A DNA stretch of 54,087 nucleotides from Pseudomonadota bacterium (GCA_022563195.1 JADFNV010000019.1:1-54087), one strand, 5' to 3'. Positions 36,301 through 44,670 are shown, numbered from the stretch's first letter. The notes: generated by a model not told the origin, from the letters alone. Numbers and translations are program-made.

Positions 36301-39206
36301 CTGACCGGATTGTCGTTCACGTAGAGCTTTACGGTCTGTCGCGGGTCATGCTGAATCGATATCTTTGTCGAGGGAATCGCTGGCTGAAATGATCTCTTCG
36401 GCAATAGCATCGCAATGCCTGGTTTGAGCGTATCGATAGGCGGTTCAATCTGTGCAGCAGGAAGACCCGCATGTTCGTCCAAGTCGTCGGCCGATTCTGT
36501 TTTCTCCGTTTCCGTTCCCGGCACCGCACCCTGAGTCGGCGTGACCTTGGTGCCGCTTGACTCCTGTGTGACTTCGAGGAATGAGGGTCTGCTCGGCCGC
36601 ACACCACGGAGCACGACCTCCACACGTCGGTTCGATTGCCGGCCCGCGGCCGTGGCGTTGCTCGCGATGGGTTCATCGGCGCCACGACCCTCTACCTGGA
36701 TGTTCCGGACCGGCACGTCCAGTGCATCGGCAAGATAGAACGCGGCAGCCATTGCGCGTGCCTGTGACAGCACATAATTATCGGCAAACAGGTGCCGATT
36801 TCGCTCGGCGATCCGCTGGCTGTCGCTGTGCCCGACGGCACTGATACGAATTTCCCTGACGCCATCCCAGTCTTCGATCAGTTGGTCGAGCAGCAAATGA
36901 TCGGCTGGCGACAGCCGGTCCGACAAAACCGCGAACTTGAGGTCGAGTACGTAACCTTCGTTCTTTGAGACCGCGATTCCGCGCACCATCTTCGTTTCAG
37001 CGATTGGCGTCTGCTGCTTATCCGCAATGGGTGAATCGAATCTGGCGAATGCCTTGGTTGTCAGCTCTCCGCTCACATGAGTTTCTATGTCGGCAATAAA
37101 GCGGATCTCACTCGTCCAGTTACCGACCTGGCTGTCAATTGCCATTGACATCGAAGAATCGCGAACCCGTGGATCGCCGAGGTTCCGACCATTGACACGC
37201 ATCGTACCGGGCACATAACGGACGCCGTCGGGTAGCAGGAACATCAGATCGATATTCTCCACTGCAACATTGCCGATACCATTGAGTTTGAGTTCGTAGG
37301 CAACTTGCTCGGCACTGTCTGTACCGAGATTCCTGAGTTCGAGGTCGATACGGCCTTCGGGCGCCAATTTGCGCCTAAGGTAGAAGTCGGCGCGCAACAG
37401 GCTGCCGCGCGACAGCCTGACGAATTGCGAGTCCGCACGGCCCGAGTAGCCAGGCGTATCGTCGCAACCAACAACGTCGAAGTAGGCAGGAACTGTAAAC
37501 GTGTCCAATTGCGCAACGTGAGTACCTGGTTTGAGCCCCTCGAAATGGAAGCGGCCGCCTGCGTCAGTCACAGCGTAGCGACCGTCCTCAAGGTACACGC
37601 GAATATTTTCGACACCTTGCTCTTCGGCAAACGACTCCTGGCTGCAGTCGCCTTCGATAACGCGGCCAATGATCGTTCCGGTTGAGCGAAACAGATCTTC
37701 CTTCAGGAGAATCATTGCTGTTGCCTCGTTGGACAACAGGCCACCACTGGCTAGCGCAGTGGCGCGGTTGACGAGCTCCTGACCGCGTTCGCCGCCAATG
37801 ATTTCGACAACGTAGAAAATCGTGACCTGCTCTGCGACAGCGAGCACGGGAATTGAAAATTGCAGTGTTCGCAAGTCCGAACTGATTAGCGGATCCGGCG
37901 CATCTGCCCCATTGATCGTGACTGACCCCGGCACAAAGCGTAGGCCAGGTGGCAATTCATCGAAAATCTCTATGTTCACGGCTGCGCCGACAGCCGATGC
38001 ATTTTCAAGAAGTAGTTCGTAACGCACGAAATCACCAGGTGCCGCGACTGTGGTCGTCGTGCGCTTTTGCAAAAACAGTGCAGATGCCTGCGGGTCGACC
38101 GGGATATCGATCGCAAAACTCAATTCGCCGCTCTTGGTGAACGCGGCACCGAATGATCCAGGGTTTAGCGCGTATGGCGCGCCTGGCAGAAGTTGCAACG
38201 TGCTGATTGATGCCGAAGACGGCGCCGCATAGTCGGCCGGTGGTGTGACGACAAGCCTGTAATCGCCGTCGGGTACTACTGGGAAACGATACTCGCCCGA
38301 ACTAAACACATACAATGTACCGGAGCTGTCGGTTACCGTGCCGCCACTGATGATCAGTGACGGGAACTGGCTGACGCCATCGTTGCCGAATACCACTGCG
38401 GGTAGTCCGGTTACGTCGTCAACGAGTTCGATCTCCACGCCACTGACCATAGTCCCGGTACGTGATTCGAACACGCGTTGCACCGGGTCCATCAGAGCAC
38501 TCGCATTGGCCAGATCCGCGGCATCAGCAGGGTCGACATAGTCGACGACAAGGGTCGAATTCGACGCAGCTTGTAACACGCAATCGCCACTGGCTGCCGC
38601 ACCTCCGACTGTCGGGATGTAGCCCGCAAAAATGCCGGTATCGAGACCTGTCTCAGCGAGTCGAATCGTCTCGGAATCTCCGCTTTGGGCATTCGTAACG
38701 GTGACAACCGCAAAGTCGATGACCTGGTAGTCGAGATTCTGATCAAGGTCGTCGAGCCGTATAAACGCCGCTTCACCGAGATTGTAGGCCGCGGTGACGC
38801 TCACATCCTGTGACAGTGTGGGATCGATCGTCCCGCCTCCGAGCAGGACCGGATCCGCCAAGGTGACGAATGACCCGCCCTGGAAACACGCCGACGGCCC
38901 TACGGTTTCCTGGTAATCACCACTGCCCGCGCCAACCACTCGCGTGAACGCAACACTTGCCGGGCTCCGCGCGACGACGGTGACGACTTCGACCGTGTTA
39001 CTGGTGATGGTTGCTGTGAGGCCCGCGTTATCGAGGTAATCCAGCCACGCCGTGTTTGACACTATGGCGCCTGGGGGACTGGCGAACGCAGGCCACGCGA
39101 GCAAAAAAGCCGCGATACCCACGACAATTTGCCGTGGCAAGACGCAACGAGGGCCACCCTTACGGGTGGCCCATCGCTCGTCCGACTTGCGTCGTCCCTT
39201 TAGCAC
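33342..39206 (-). CDS. Giant DUF11-OmpA-beta-barrel outer-membrane protein
   Basis: 1954 residues. Domains by eye: signal ~28-45 (VVGIAAFLLAWPAFA); an N-terminal module PPGAIVSNTAWLDYLDNAG shared with two neighbours; a DUF11-type 'conserved repeat' domain ~377-495 (KRTTTTVAAPGDFVRYELLL); a carboxypeptidase-regulatory/Cna-B-like fold ~505-570 (YAVTDAGGRFHFEGLKPG); a second DUF11-like region ~617-720; an OmpA-like peptidoglycan-binding domain ~760-866 (ISAVGHSDSQRIAERNRH, GRQSNRRVEVVL); invasin-like beta domains ~960-1150; then ~780 residues of alternating strands that read as a large beta-barrel (FYALFGDFDTGLSVTDLSRY). GTG 39206 is the first start, but a strong hairpin lies within the first 20 codons, so a later start before the signal is possible. 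It is the last gene of the DUF11 cluster. Confidence 0.75.
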   Translation of the reverse strand: MLKGRRKSDERWATRKGGPRCVLPRQIVVGIAAFLLAWPAFASPPGAIVSNTAWLDYLDNAGLTATITSNTVEVVTVVARSPASVAFTRVVGAGSGDYQETVGPSACFQGGSFVTLADPVLLGGGTIDPTLSQDVSVTAAYNLGEAAFIRLDDLDQNLDYQVIDFAVVTVTNAQSGDSETIRLAETGLDTGIFAGYIPTVGGAAASGDCVLQAASNSTLVVDYVDPADAADLANASALMDPVQRVFESRTGTMVSGVEIELVDDVTGLPAVVFGNDGVSQFPSLIISGGTVTDSSGTLYVFSSGEYRFPVVPDGDYRLVVTPPADYAAPSSASISTLQLLPGAPYALNPGSFGAAFTKSGELSFAIDIPVDPQASALFLQKRTTTTVAAPGDFVRYELLLENASAVGAAVNIEIFDELPPGLRFVPGSVTINGADAPDPLISSDLRTLQFSIPVLAVAEQVTIFYVVEIIGGERGQELVNRATALASGGLLSNEATAMILLKEDLFRSTGTIIGRVIEGDCSQESFAEEQGVENIRVYLEDGRYAVTDAGGRFHFEGLKPGTHVAQLDTFTVPAYFDVVGCDDTPGYSGRADSQFVRLSRGSLLRADFYLRRKLAPEGRIDLELRNLGTDSAEQVAYELKLNGIGNVAVENIDLMFLLPDGVRYVPGTMRVNGRNLGDPRVRDSSMSMAIDSQVGNWTSEIRFIADIETHVSGELTTKAFARFDSPIADKQQTPIAETKMVRGIAVSKNEGYVLDLKFAVLSDRLSPADHLLLDQLIEDWDGVREIRISAVGHSDSQRIAERNRHLFADNYVLSQARAMAAAFYLADALDVPVRNIQVEGRGADEPIASNATAAGRQSNRRVEVVLRGVRPSRPSFLEVTQESSGTKVTPTQGAVPGTETEKTESADDLDEHAGLPAAQIEPPIDTLKPGIAMLLPKRSFQPAIPSTKISIQHDPRQTVKLYVNDNPVSNLNFDALALNSDRTIAVSRWKGVDLTDGNNRIRVVISNADGSRAKSISRDIYYSGPAIRGEFVDELSTLIADGKTRPIVAVQLFDRAGRPSRAGTIGAFRINSPYRSWWDVENDRKNKLVSIGPREPVYRVRSDGIALIELEPTTQSGEVTVNLKFERHREQELRVWLKPAARDWILVGFAEGTAAYNTLSENSVAAMSAGYEDGYVGDGRIAFFAKGSIKGEYLITIAYDSDRERSETRNRFETVIDPHASYQLYADTSEQRFEASSQRKLYVKIERNQFYALFGDFDTGLSVTDLSRYERRFNGFKSEYRGDTVGYTAFAAASDQAFHRDEFRGDGTSGLYQLSSAPIIAQSDLVRIEVRDRFDSGLVLSETRLSRFLDYNLDTLNGTIFFKKPVPSRDLDFNPVYIVVEYESLSSGGKDVIAGGRISVKMSEDTVELGMTHVNDSTAGAEADLSGVDMQWHISDQTLLKVEYARSNSTVAGVDQSGAAHSVDLEHNGEKLNVRAYIREVEDEFGLGYQSSADKGFRRLGVDARLQLNERISIEGEAGWQQNLETNDIRNLARAQVRYERNSFSATLGLTHAEDKFDDGENRTSDLGELGVAKRLMDRKLRLRASVSTSLSGETENSDYPTRYVLGADYTIMKGVDLVAEFEDASGSGIEATMTRLGIKASPWTRTQLNAFVTNEVSEFGPRLFSNIGLIQGFKLNDRWTLDIGIDQSNTLIQPDARIFDPDRDIVSGSLNEDFLAIFTGAMYSSDTWSANSRVEYRNSDSEERTTVLVGWYREPTVGHGLSAGLTIFQSDNISGNELVTANLKIGWAYRMANRKWSFLNRTDLIYEDATLGSVEQNSWRLINNFNANHRFSAAMQMSLQYAFKYVRSEFDGDGYTGYTDLVGIDLRRGMRGRWDVGINTSIYHSYKSKVIDYGFGIDVGYNLRENMWLTLGYNVVGFHDSDFAQARYTAQGPYLRFSIKADQRTLKDIAGQR
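39151..39172 (-). terminator. Perfect hairpin at the 5' end of the giant gene; possible attenuator
   Basis: GGGCCACCC (39164-39172 read on minus) and GGGTGGCCC (39151-39159) form a perfect 9-bp stem with a GTAA tetraloop. No T-tract follows. It lies in or just before the coding start of the barrel gene and just after the three small genes, a position suited to lowering expression of the large distal gene. A second small hairpin (GTCGTT-TTAT-AACGAC) lies in the 24-bp gap upstream. Confidence 0.45.
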
Positions 39207-39230
39207 CGTGATGCGTCGTTATAAAACGAC

Positions 39231-40394
39231 CTACAGGTTCGGAATAAGAACCTGGAACTTCACCGTCAAAATCACACCAGCCGCCACCGTGATTGGCACG
39301 GTTGCGTTGCCGACGACCAGATTCGGGATATCGTATGAACAACCATCGGTATCACCCGCTAGCGGATCCGCCGAGCACGTCGAGACCGCTCCGCCGTTAT
39401 CAAGCTCGATATCCTGACCTGCACCACCGTACGCACCCAGCACGAGCGTGACATCCGAGTCGATTACGTCGCTGATCGACACATTCGTGGCATCCGAATC
39501 GCCACCGCTGTTATCAATCGTGATCGTGTACTCGATTATGGCACCTGGAATTGCCTTTTCACTGCTAAACGGGGCGCTGTCTACTACGGCAACCTTGGTA
39601 ATGACCAACGCAGCAGAATCAACGATGAAGCCGTCAGACTCGCCCTCGGTTGCGTTGCCGCTACCATCTGCGCCACTGACATTCGCGAACACACTTTCAA
39701 TGATCGTGGGATCATCGGCGCCCCCTGACTGTGTCAAAAGGTCGTCGAGTGTGCCTGGCGTGGCCGTGGCCGTGACGTGATCTGCCGCAGTTGCGTTGAG
39801 CGTGAAGTTGTCCACGTCGTCGTTCACCAGTGTCAGGGGAGCGTCAGCGAATACGTAGATCACCACGGTCTCGTCTTCACCGAGTTCGTCGATAAATGCG
39901 AGGTCCGCCCCAAAATCTGGCACACCTGCGGCACCATCACCATTGGCAACGCGAATCGTGTAGTTGATCAACACGACGTCGGTATCATCCTCGCCGTTGA
40001 CGGCAGGATCAGCAGATGTGAGATCCACAAGAGTCAGGTCCCAATCCATGATCGCGTTACTGAGGTTAGTTAGCGAAAACGCTGCAAACGCCTGCACATC
40101 ACCCGGCGCTACCACGGTATGCACGGCATCGCTGACAACGATCGTAAAGTCCACACGACGGTCAACCAGAAACACCGTCGGGCTGCCTGCCAACGGATCG
40201 TTGTTGCCAGCCGGATCAGAAGGGATCGGCGTTTGTAAATTACCACCGACGTCATAGGCGACGGTCGCCTGGTTCGACACCGTTACACCCGCGTCCGTAC
40301 CCAGAGCCAGCGCCTGCTGCCCAAGCAACAACGCCGAGGCCATTATGCTCAACCTGGCAATCAGACTAAGACTTCTACTTTCAGTTTTCATCAC
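39231..40394 (-). CDS. Secreted DUF11-type protein, member 3 of the surface cluster
   Basis: 387 residues (GTG 40394 or ATG 40391; GGAG lies upstream). The signal peptide ends QQALALG. The mature N-terminus TDAGVTVSNQATVAYDVGG repeats the module found in the 337-residue and 1954-residue neighbours. It is very acidic (many Asp in VDLTSADPAVNGEDDTDV) and nearly free of Lys/Arg. A DUF11 domain with FSSEKAIPGAIIEYTITIDN and TNVSISDVIDSDV forms the C-terminal half. The composition, acidic with Ca-binding-like DxDxD runs, suggests an extracellular structural protein. No anchor or sorting tail is seen. Confidence 0.7.
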   Translation of the reverse strand: MMKTESRSLSLIARLSIMASALLLGQQALALGTDAGVTVSNQATVAYDVGGNLQTPIPSDPAGNNDPLAGSPTVFLVDRRVDFTIVVSDAVHTVVAPGDVQAFAAFSLTNLSNAIMDWDLTLVDLTSADPAVNGEDDTDVVLINYTIRVANGDGAAGVPDFGADLAFIDELGEDETVVIYVFADAPLTLVNDDVDNFTLNATAADHVTATATPGTLDDLLTQSGGADDPTIIESVFANVSGADGSGNATEGESDGFIVDSAALVITKVAVVDSAPFSSEKAIPGAIIEYTITIDNSGGDSDATNVSISDVIDSDVTLVLGAYGGAGQDIELDNGGAVSTCSADPLAGDTDGCSYDIPNLVVGNATVPITVAAGVILTVKFQVLIPNL

Positions 40395-40419
40395 GGTACT
40401 CCTTAAACTTCAGTTAAAA

Positions 40420-40902
40420 CTATTTGAGAACGGCAGAGAAACGCGCCGTACCTTGCGCTCCTGCTGCGAGTTCCTGTTGCATCACCCAACGAATGTGGGT
40501 GAAATCCTTTGCTTCGGCGGGTCGATCGCTGCCATCCTCATCGACTGTCAGCGCTTCGCGTGGTGCGAAGGTCTGACCGCCGTCGACTGAGAACTGGATA
40601 TCCGTCCCTGGACCGAACGCCGAGCCGTCGACATACGTCAGCGACTCGTCGATGGGGTTCGTGATGACGACATTTTCTGTCGGCTCATCACTGATATTTT
40701 GAAACGTGATCGTGTAGATGACTGTCTCGCCGGGAACGACGGTGTCGGCAGCCACAAGCTGCCTTTCTGTTTCGCCCGCCTCATTGACGGTCACCTGCTC
40801 TTTCTGCACAGTCGTCGTAACCTTGAGATGCCCCTGTTCCTGCGCATTTGCAGAGAAGCTCATCACTGTCATCAGCAAAATTGCACTTAGTAAATTTTTC
40901 AT
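40420..40902 (-). CDS. Small secreted DUF11-type protein, member 2
   Basis: 160 residues from ATG 40902 (AAGGGA 8 nt upstream; earlier in-frame codons lack a site). The signal peptide ends SFSANAQ. One complete DUF11 domain follows: VTVNEAGETERQLVAADT, VVPGETVIYTITFQNISDEP, ENVVITNPIDESLTYVDGSA, and FTHIRWVMQQELAAGAQGTA. This is the isolated Ig-like 'conserved repeat' fold usually found in tandem in large surface proteins. It may be a subunit or a pilot for the others. Confidence 0.75.
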   Translation of the reverse strand: MKNLLSAILLMTVMSFSANAQEQGHLKVTTTVQKEQVTVNEAGETERQLVAADTVVPGETVIYTITFQNISDEPTENVVITNPIDESLTYVDGSAFGPGTDIQFSVDGGQTFAPREALTVDEDGSDRPAEAKDFTHIRWVMQQELAAGAQGTARFSAVLK

Positions 40903-40945
40903 ATCTATTCCCTTGCGTGTATCGCTCATAATCATTCGTCCAAAA

Positions 40946-41959
40946 TCAATCGATGGTTACTTCAAAAATGACGGTCTGTAGGCCGTCGGCCTGCGTCAGA
41001 TCGCCCAGACGCACAACAACGGTCGGCGCACCCGAGGTATCGAATTCGCCTGCATCAGCATCTGTCGCATCTGAAACGGCAGCAGCGTTTAGCGTGATGC
41101 TGTTCGGCAGATAAGTGGAAAATGTCGGAATAAGGTCCCTGAGGACGCTTGCTGTTGCCGTTCCGGAGCTCGTGACCTCGACCGTTATCGTGTAGGTAAT
41201 CGTGGCACCGGGCAGCGCCTGGGTGCCACCGAACGGATCGCTGACTGCCTGCGCTTTGATGACGCTGATCTGGACTTCGGATACCAGGTATTCGCCGACG
41301 TCCAGATCCTCGCCGCCCGATGTACCGATGATCGCATCGACACCACCGTCACCCTGGCCCGTGTATTCCGTTCCCGGCGCACCGATGCCGGTCAGTGACG
41401 TTGCCGTGAGCTGGCTAAGGCCGATCTCTCCGTTGGCAACCGTGCCCGGAATATCATTGACGAGGAATATGTCCACCGAACCATCGGCAGGTAATACGGG
41501 ATCATTGACGCCGGGGTTGTAGGGCAGATCACCGACATTGAAGTCGCCGCTACCGTCGGTATCGAAAAAGATGGGCGGCACTGTCGGCACTGGATCGAAA
41601 TCGTCGCCGGATAAGCTGCTATCGATTGCGAGGGCAAATGTCTCGGTGCCATTGCCCATGTTGGTCACACGAAACAACAACGTTCGGTTCGTATCGTTGG
41701 GTGCAACAAGGATCTGCGCACTCTGCAGAGTGACGACGACATCAATGCGTTCGACAACCGTGATTGTCGTCGTATTGGAGGTAATGGTCAGTGGCGTGCC
41801 GGCGAGATCGAAACTGACGGTCGCCGTATTTTCAATGACCGTGCCGGCGGGCGTCCCAGCCGCTATAACCGCAGTACTCAGCGCGAGCATCGCGCATGCA
41901 CACAGTGTTCGTCGCGCCCACACGCATGCAGGCACAAGTTTCTGACTTGCCGGTCTCAA
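40946..41959 (-). CDS. Secreted DUF11-type protein, member 1 (first gene of the cluster)
   Basis: 337 residues from TTG 41959, which has GAAGGAA ~8 nt upstream; later GTG/ATG codons before the signal are alternatives. The signal peptide ends TAVIAAG. The mature start TPAGTVIENTATVSFDLAG is the shared module. The middle repeats Asp-rich beta text (FFDTDGSGDFNVGDLPYN), resembling a Ca-binding loop. The C-terminal DUF11 domain contains GGTQALPGATITYTITVEVT and LRDLIPTFSTYLPNSIT. It is 10 bp from the next gene. A GGCGCGCC-CT-GGCGCGCC hairpin lies in the leader near 41978-41995. Confidence 0.7.
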   Translation of the reverse strand: MRPASQKLVPACVWARRTLCACAMLALSTAVIAAGTPAGTVIENTATVSFDLAGTPLTITSNTTTITVVERIDVVVTLQSAQILVAPNDTNRTLLFRVTNMGNGTETFALAIDSSLSGDDFDPVPTVPPIFFDTDGSGDFNVGDLPYNPGVNDPVLPADGSVDIFLVNDIPGTVANGEIGLSQLTATSLTGIGAPGTEYTGQGDGGVDAIIGTSGGEDLDVGEYLVSEVQISVIKAQAVSDPFGGTQALPGATITYTITVEVTSSGTATASVLRDLIPTFSTYLPNSITLNAAAVSDATDADAGEFDTSGAPTVVVRLGDLTQADGLQTVIFEVTID

Positions 41960-42083
41960 GGCTCATTCCTTCGTTGGCAACCAAAGGCGCGCCAGGGCGC
42001 GCCACCGCTTCATTGCGGGGCTTGCTTCACTTTCAGGGAATTGCGGATTCAACGCATCGAAACCGGCAGATTTGTGGCTAAAT

Positions 42084-42099
42084 TGTGATTGACCTCACA
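42084..42099. promoter_or_regulatory. Perfect CRP-type binding site upstream of the DUF11 cluster
   Basis: TGTGA-TTGACC-TCACA is an exact match to the CRP/Vfr half-sites with 6-bp spacing (consensus TGTGA-N6-TCACA), with A/T-rich flanks. It is ~125 bp upstream of the first cluster gene. It could also serve plus-strand transcription towards 42.4 kb, where only a gene remnant is seen. Confidence 0.6.
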
Positions 42100-42379
42100 G
42101 TTTGCCCGTGACGGTCCTCACAATTGCCAAGCCTTAGGGGATGCGGCCTGTGGAATGATATCGCTCGATAATCAAGCGCTGAATATGTCAGATCACGGCA
42201 TGTGAGCGGACAATGAAGGACCGATTCGACCCCTGCCAGCAACACGGACCAGTTCGCGGCAATGCCTGCCAATAGCCAGATCGCCGCCCTTGTTTATGAT
42301 AATTCATACAGCGTGCCGTAAGGTTTCTTTATCGACGAGCGGTCTGGCACGCAGCGCAGTTAGACCGTTCACCACGTTC

Positions 42380-42738
42380 TGGACCAATCCCTGTCCTACG
42401 AAGTCTGCACGGACGATATGCCACCGCACTGGCCTGGGAAGAGGCCGATAATGCATCACGTGGCGTACAGGGCTATTTCGTCGAATCCTATGACAACGCG
42501 CGTTACTTCGACTTCGTTCGGGAGCTGTCGTACGAGAGTGATAACGGACACCGCGATAAGGCAATCGCTGCTGCTGGCATTTTCCACCAACCAGGGAACC
42601 GATCGCTGCGATCTGATCGAGGTTGCGACATGGGAATTCAGCGCCAATGCGTCCACTGGCCGGGTCGACAAACGCTTCGATATCGTGCACAGTTTCGAGG
42701 CGAAAGTGGAGAACGGCGCCATTATTCTCTGTAACTGA
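42380..42738 (+). pseudogene. Frameshifted gene remnant
   Basis: Between the DUF11 cluster and pckG lies ~740 bp without an intact gene. One plus frame reads RYATALAWEEADNASRGVQG and on to DNARYFDFVRELSYESDN, protein-like for ~60 codons. The other plus frame then reads DLIEVATWEFSANASTGRVD to the stop at 42738. The switch near 42560-42590 suggests a frameshifted remnant of one gene. I do not recognise the family. Minus-strand frames here look like shadows. The rest of the gap shows nothing but the CRP site and a -10 hexamer. Confidence 0.3.
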
Positions 42739-42834
42739 CGCCACTCCTGGCGCAGAACCCGCTGCCACACACCGAGCTGTAATCCATACTTAACAAAAAC
42801 ACAAATTTGGTACAGCACAACGCGTCCATAGCCG

Positions 42835-42840
42835 TATAAT
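42835..42840 (+). promoter_or_regulatory. -10 hexamer of the pckG promoter
   Basis: A perfect TATAAT 62 bp before the pckG start. A clean -35 is not evident at 16-18 bp upstream (TTGGTA is 22 bp away), so an activator may be needed. Confidence 0.4.
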
Positions 42841-42901
42841 TACGCTCCCTTTGGGTGCACTTGCGTACATGTGCGCAGCAAGCCGATTTAAGAGACAAGC
42901 A

Positions 42902-44650
42902 ATGACAACAAAGCTTTCGGCCCTCCAGCAATGGGTAGACGAGGTCGCCAGCCTCACGCAACCGGACAAGATTTACTGGTGCACAGGCAGTGACGCCGAG
43001 TACCGGCAACTGATCGATGAGATGCAAGAGACCGGTACCCTGTCTGCGCTCAACCAGGATCAGTATCCGAATTGCTACTTGCATCTCTCGCACCCGTCCG
43101 ACGTCGCCCGCGTTGAACACCTGACGTTTATTTGCACGGAGAATGAGAATGATGCGGGACCCAACAACCATTGGATGAGCCCTGCCGAGGGCCATAGTAA
43201 AGTCGATGCGCTGTTCAAGAACGCGATGCGCGGCCGGACCCTGTATGTCATACCCTACTGCATGGGGCCGATTGACTCGTCGTATTCCCGGTGCGGCGTC
43301 GAGATCACGGACAGCCCGTACGTGGTCGTCAATATGAAACTCATGACGCGCATGGGCAGCGCGGCGCTCGCGCGCATAGAACGCGAAGGATTATTTGTCA
43401 AAGGACTGCATTCAACAGGCGATCTCGACCCCGACCGTCGTTTCATCATGCATTTCCCCGAGGAACTCTCTATTAAGAGTATCGGCTCGGGATATGGCGG
43501 CAATGCACTGCTCGGCAAGAAGTGCCATGCCTTGCGCATCGCCAGTTATCAGGCGCGCAAGGAAGGCTGGCTCGCCGAGCATATGTTGATCCTGGGCCTC
43601 GAAAGTCCCGACGGCGACACACATTACATAGCCTGTGCATTTCCCTCGGCCTGTGGCAAGACAAACCTGGCCATGCTGATTCCGCCGGCCTCGCAAGCCG
43701 GCTGGAAAGTATCGACGCTGGGCGACGATATTGCCTGGCTGCACCTGGATGAAGATGGGCGCTTACGCGCGATCAATCCCGAATGCGGTTATTTCGGTGT
43801 GGTACCCGGTACGAATTCGAAAACCAACAAGAATGCCTTCGACATGATTACGCGTGATGCGATATTCACGAACGTCGGGCTAACGGCTAACAATGAACCG
43901 TGGTGGGAGGGGAAGAAAGTCGGCGAGCCCGTGACTGACTGGCAAGGTCGTGACTACGACCCTGACCGCGGCCCGGCCGCACACCCAAATTCGCGGTTCA
44001 CAGTCGCGGCAACGAATAATCGGAGTTATTCGAATCTTGCCGAAGCGGCCGAAGGCGTGCCCATCTCGGCGATCGTCTTCGGTGGCCGACGCAAGAAACT
44101 GGCACCGCTGGTCTACGAGGCAAAAGACTGGCAGCACGGCGTACTCGTAGGCGCCGGCGTTGCATCAGAAACGACGGCAGCAAATGTCGGCGAAGTTGGG
44201 ATTGTCCGCCGTGACCCGATGGCGATGAAACCGTTTTGCGGCTACAACTTCGCAGACTACTGGGCGCACTGGCTGTCATTCGCCGATCGTACCGACAAGC
44301 TGCCAAGAATCTTCCACGTCAACTGGTTCCGGCAGGATTCCGATGGCCGGTTTCTCTGGCCCGGTTTCGGCGAAAATCTGCGCGTATTGCGCTGGATTAT
44401 CGATCGTTGCGAGCAGCGTGTCGGCGCCAAGGAAACGCCGATCGGCTTTCTCCCGGAGCCCGGCGATATTGACATCGAGGGTCTCGATATCGGCGCGGAT
44501 GACATGCATGCGTTGACGAGGATTGACACGCAGCAGTGGCAGGATGAAATCGAATCAATCGGTGAATATTTCGACAGTTATGGCGACCGACTGCCCGCAG
44601 CGCTTCGTTCGGAGCAACAACGCATCGCCAGGGAACTGGCCCGCCTGTAG
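42902..44650 (+). CDS. pckG: Phosphoenolpyruvate carboxykinase (GTP)
   Basis: 582 residues from ATG 42902 (AAGAGACA upstream; the longer frame starts with an unlikely TTG). It converts oxaloacetate plus GTP to PEP plus CO2 in gluconeogenesis. GTP-class features: NHWMSPAEGH, RTLYVIPYCMGPIDSSYSRC, the P-loop FPSACGKTNLAMLIPP with the reactive Cys, the metal-binding LGDDIAWLH, and GVVPGTNSKTNKNAFDMI. GTP-type PEPCK is the less common type in gammaproteobacteria, which mostly use the ATP type. The stop TAG starts a REP-like palindrome. Confidence 0.95.
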   Translation: MTTKLSALQQWVDEVASLTQPDKIYWCTGSDAEYRQLIDEMQETGTLSALNQDQYPNCYLHLSHPSDVARVEHLTFICTENENDAGPNNHWMSPAEGHSKVDALFKNAMRGRTLYVIPYCMGPIDSSYSRCGVEITDSPYVVVNMKLMTRMGSAALARIEREGLFVKGLHSTGDLDPDRRFIMHFPEELSIKSIGSGYGGNALLGKKCHALRIASYQARKEGWLAEHMLILGLESPDGDTHYIACAFPSACGKTNLAMLIPPASQAGWKVSTLGDDIAWLHLDEDGRLRAINPECGYFGVVPGTNSKTNKNAFDMITRDAIFTNVGLTANNEPWWEGKKVGEPVTDWQGRDYDPDRGPAAHPNSRFTVAATNNRSYSNLAEAAEGVPISAIVFGGRRKKLAPLVYEAKDWQHGVLVGAGVASETTAANVGEVGIVRRDPMAMKPFCGYNFADYWAHWLSFADRTDKLPRIFHVNWFRQDSDGRFLWPGFGENLRVLRWIIDRCEQRVGAKETPIGFLPEPGDIDIEGLDIGADDMHALTRIDTQQWQDEIESIGEYFDSYGDRLPAALRSEQQRIARELARL

Positions 44651-44670
44651 GAGCCCGCCATGCGGGCGAT
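44648..44670. repeat. Single REP-like palindrome after pckG
   Basis: TAGGAGCCCGCCATGCGGGC starts with the pckG stop. GCCCGC (44653-44658) pairs with GCGGGC (44662-44667) over CAT. The same unit occurs in the right arm of the repeat at 27668-27816. A T-run follows (ATTTTT), so it may also act as terminator for pckG against the convergent cyclase gene. Confidence 0.65.

Noticed and set aside
42304..42768. 154-codon minus ORF upstream of pckG
   Set aside because: Composition is typical of a shadow; the plus-strand frames look more protein-like, although broken.
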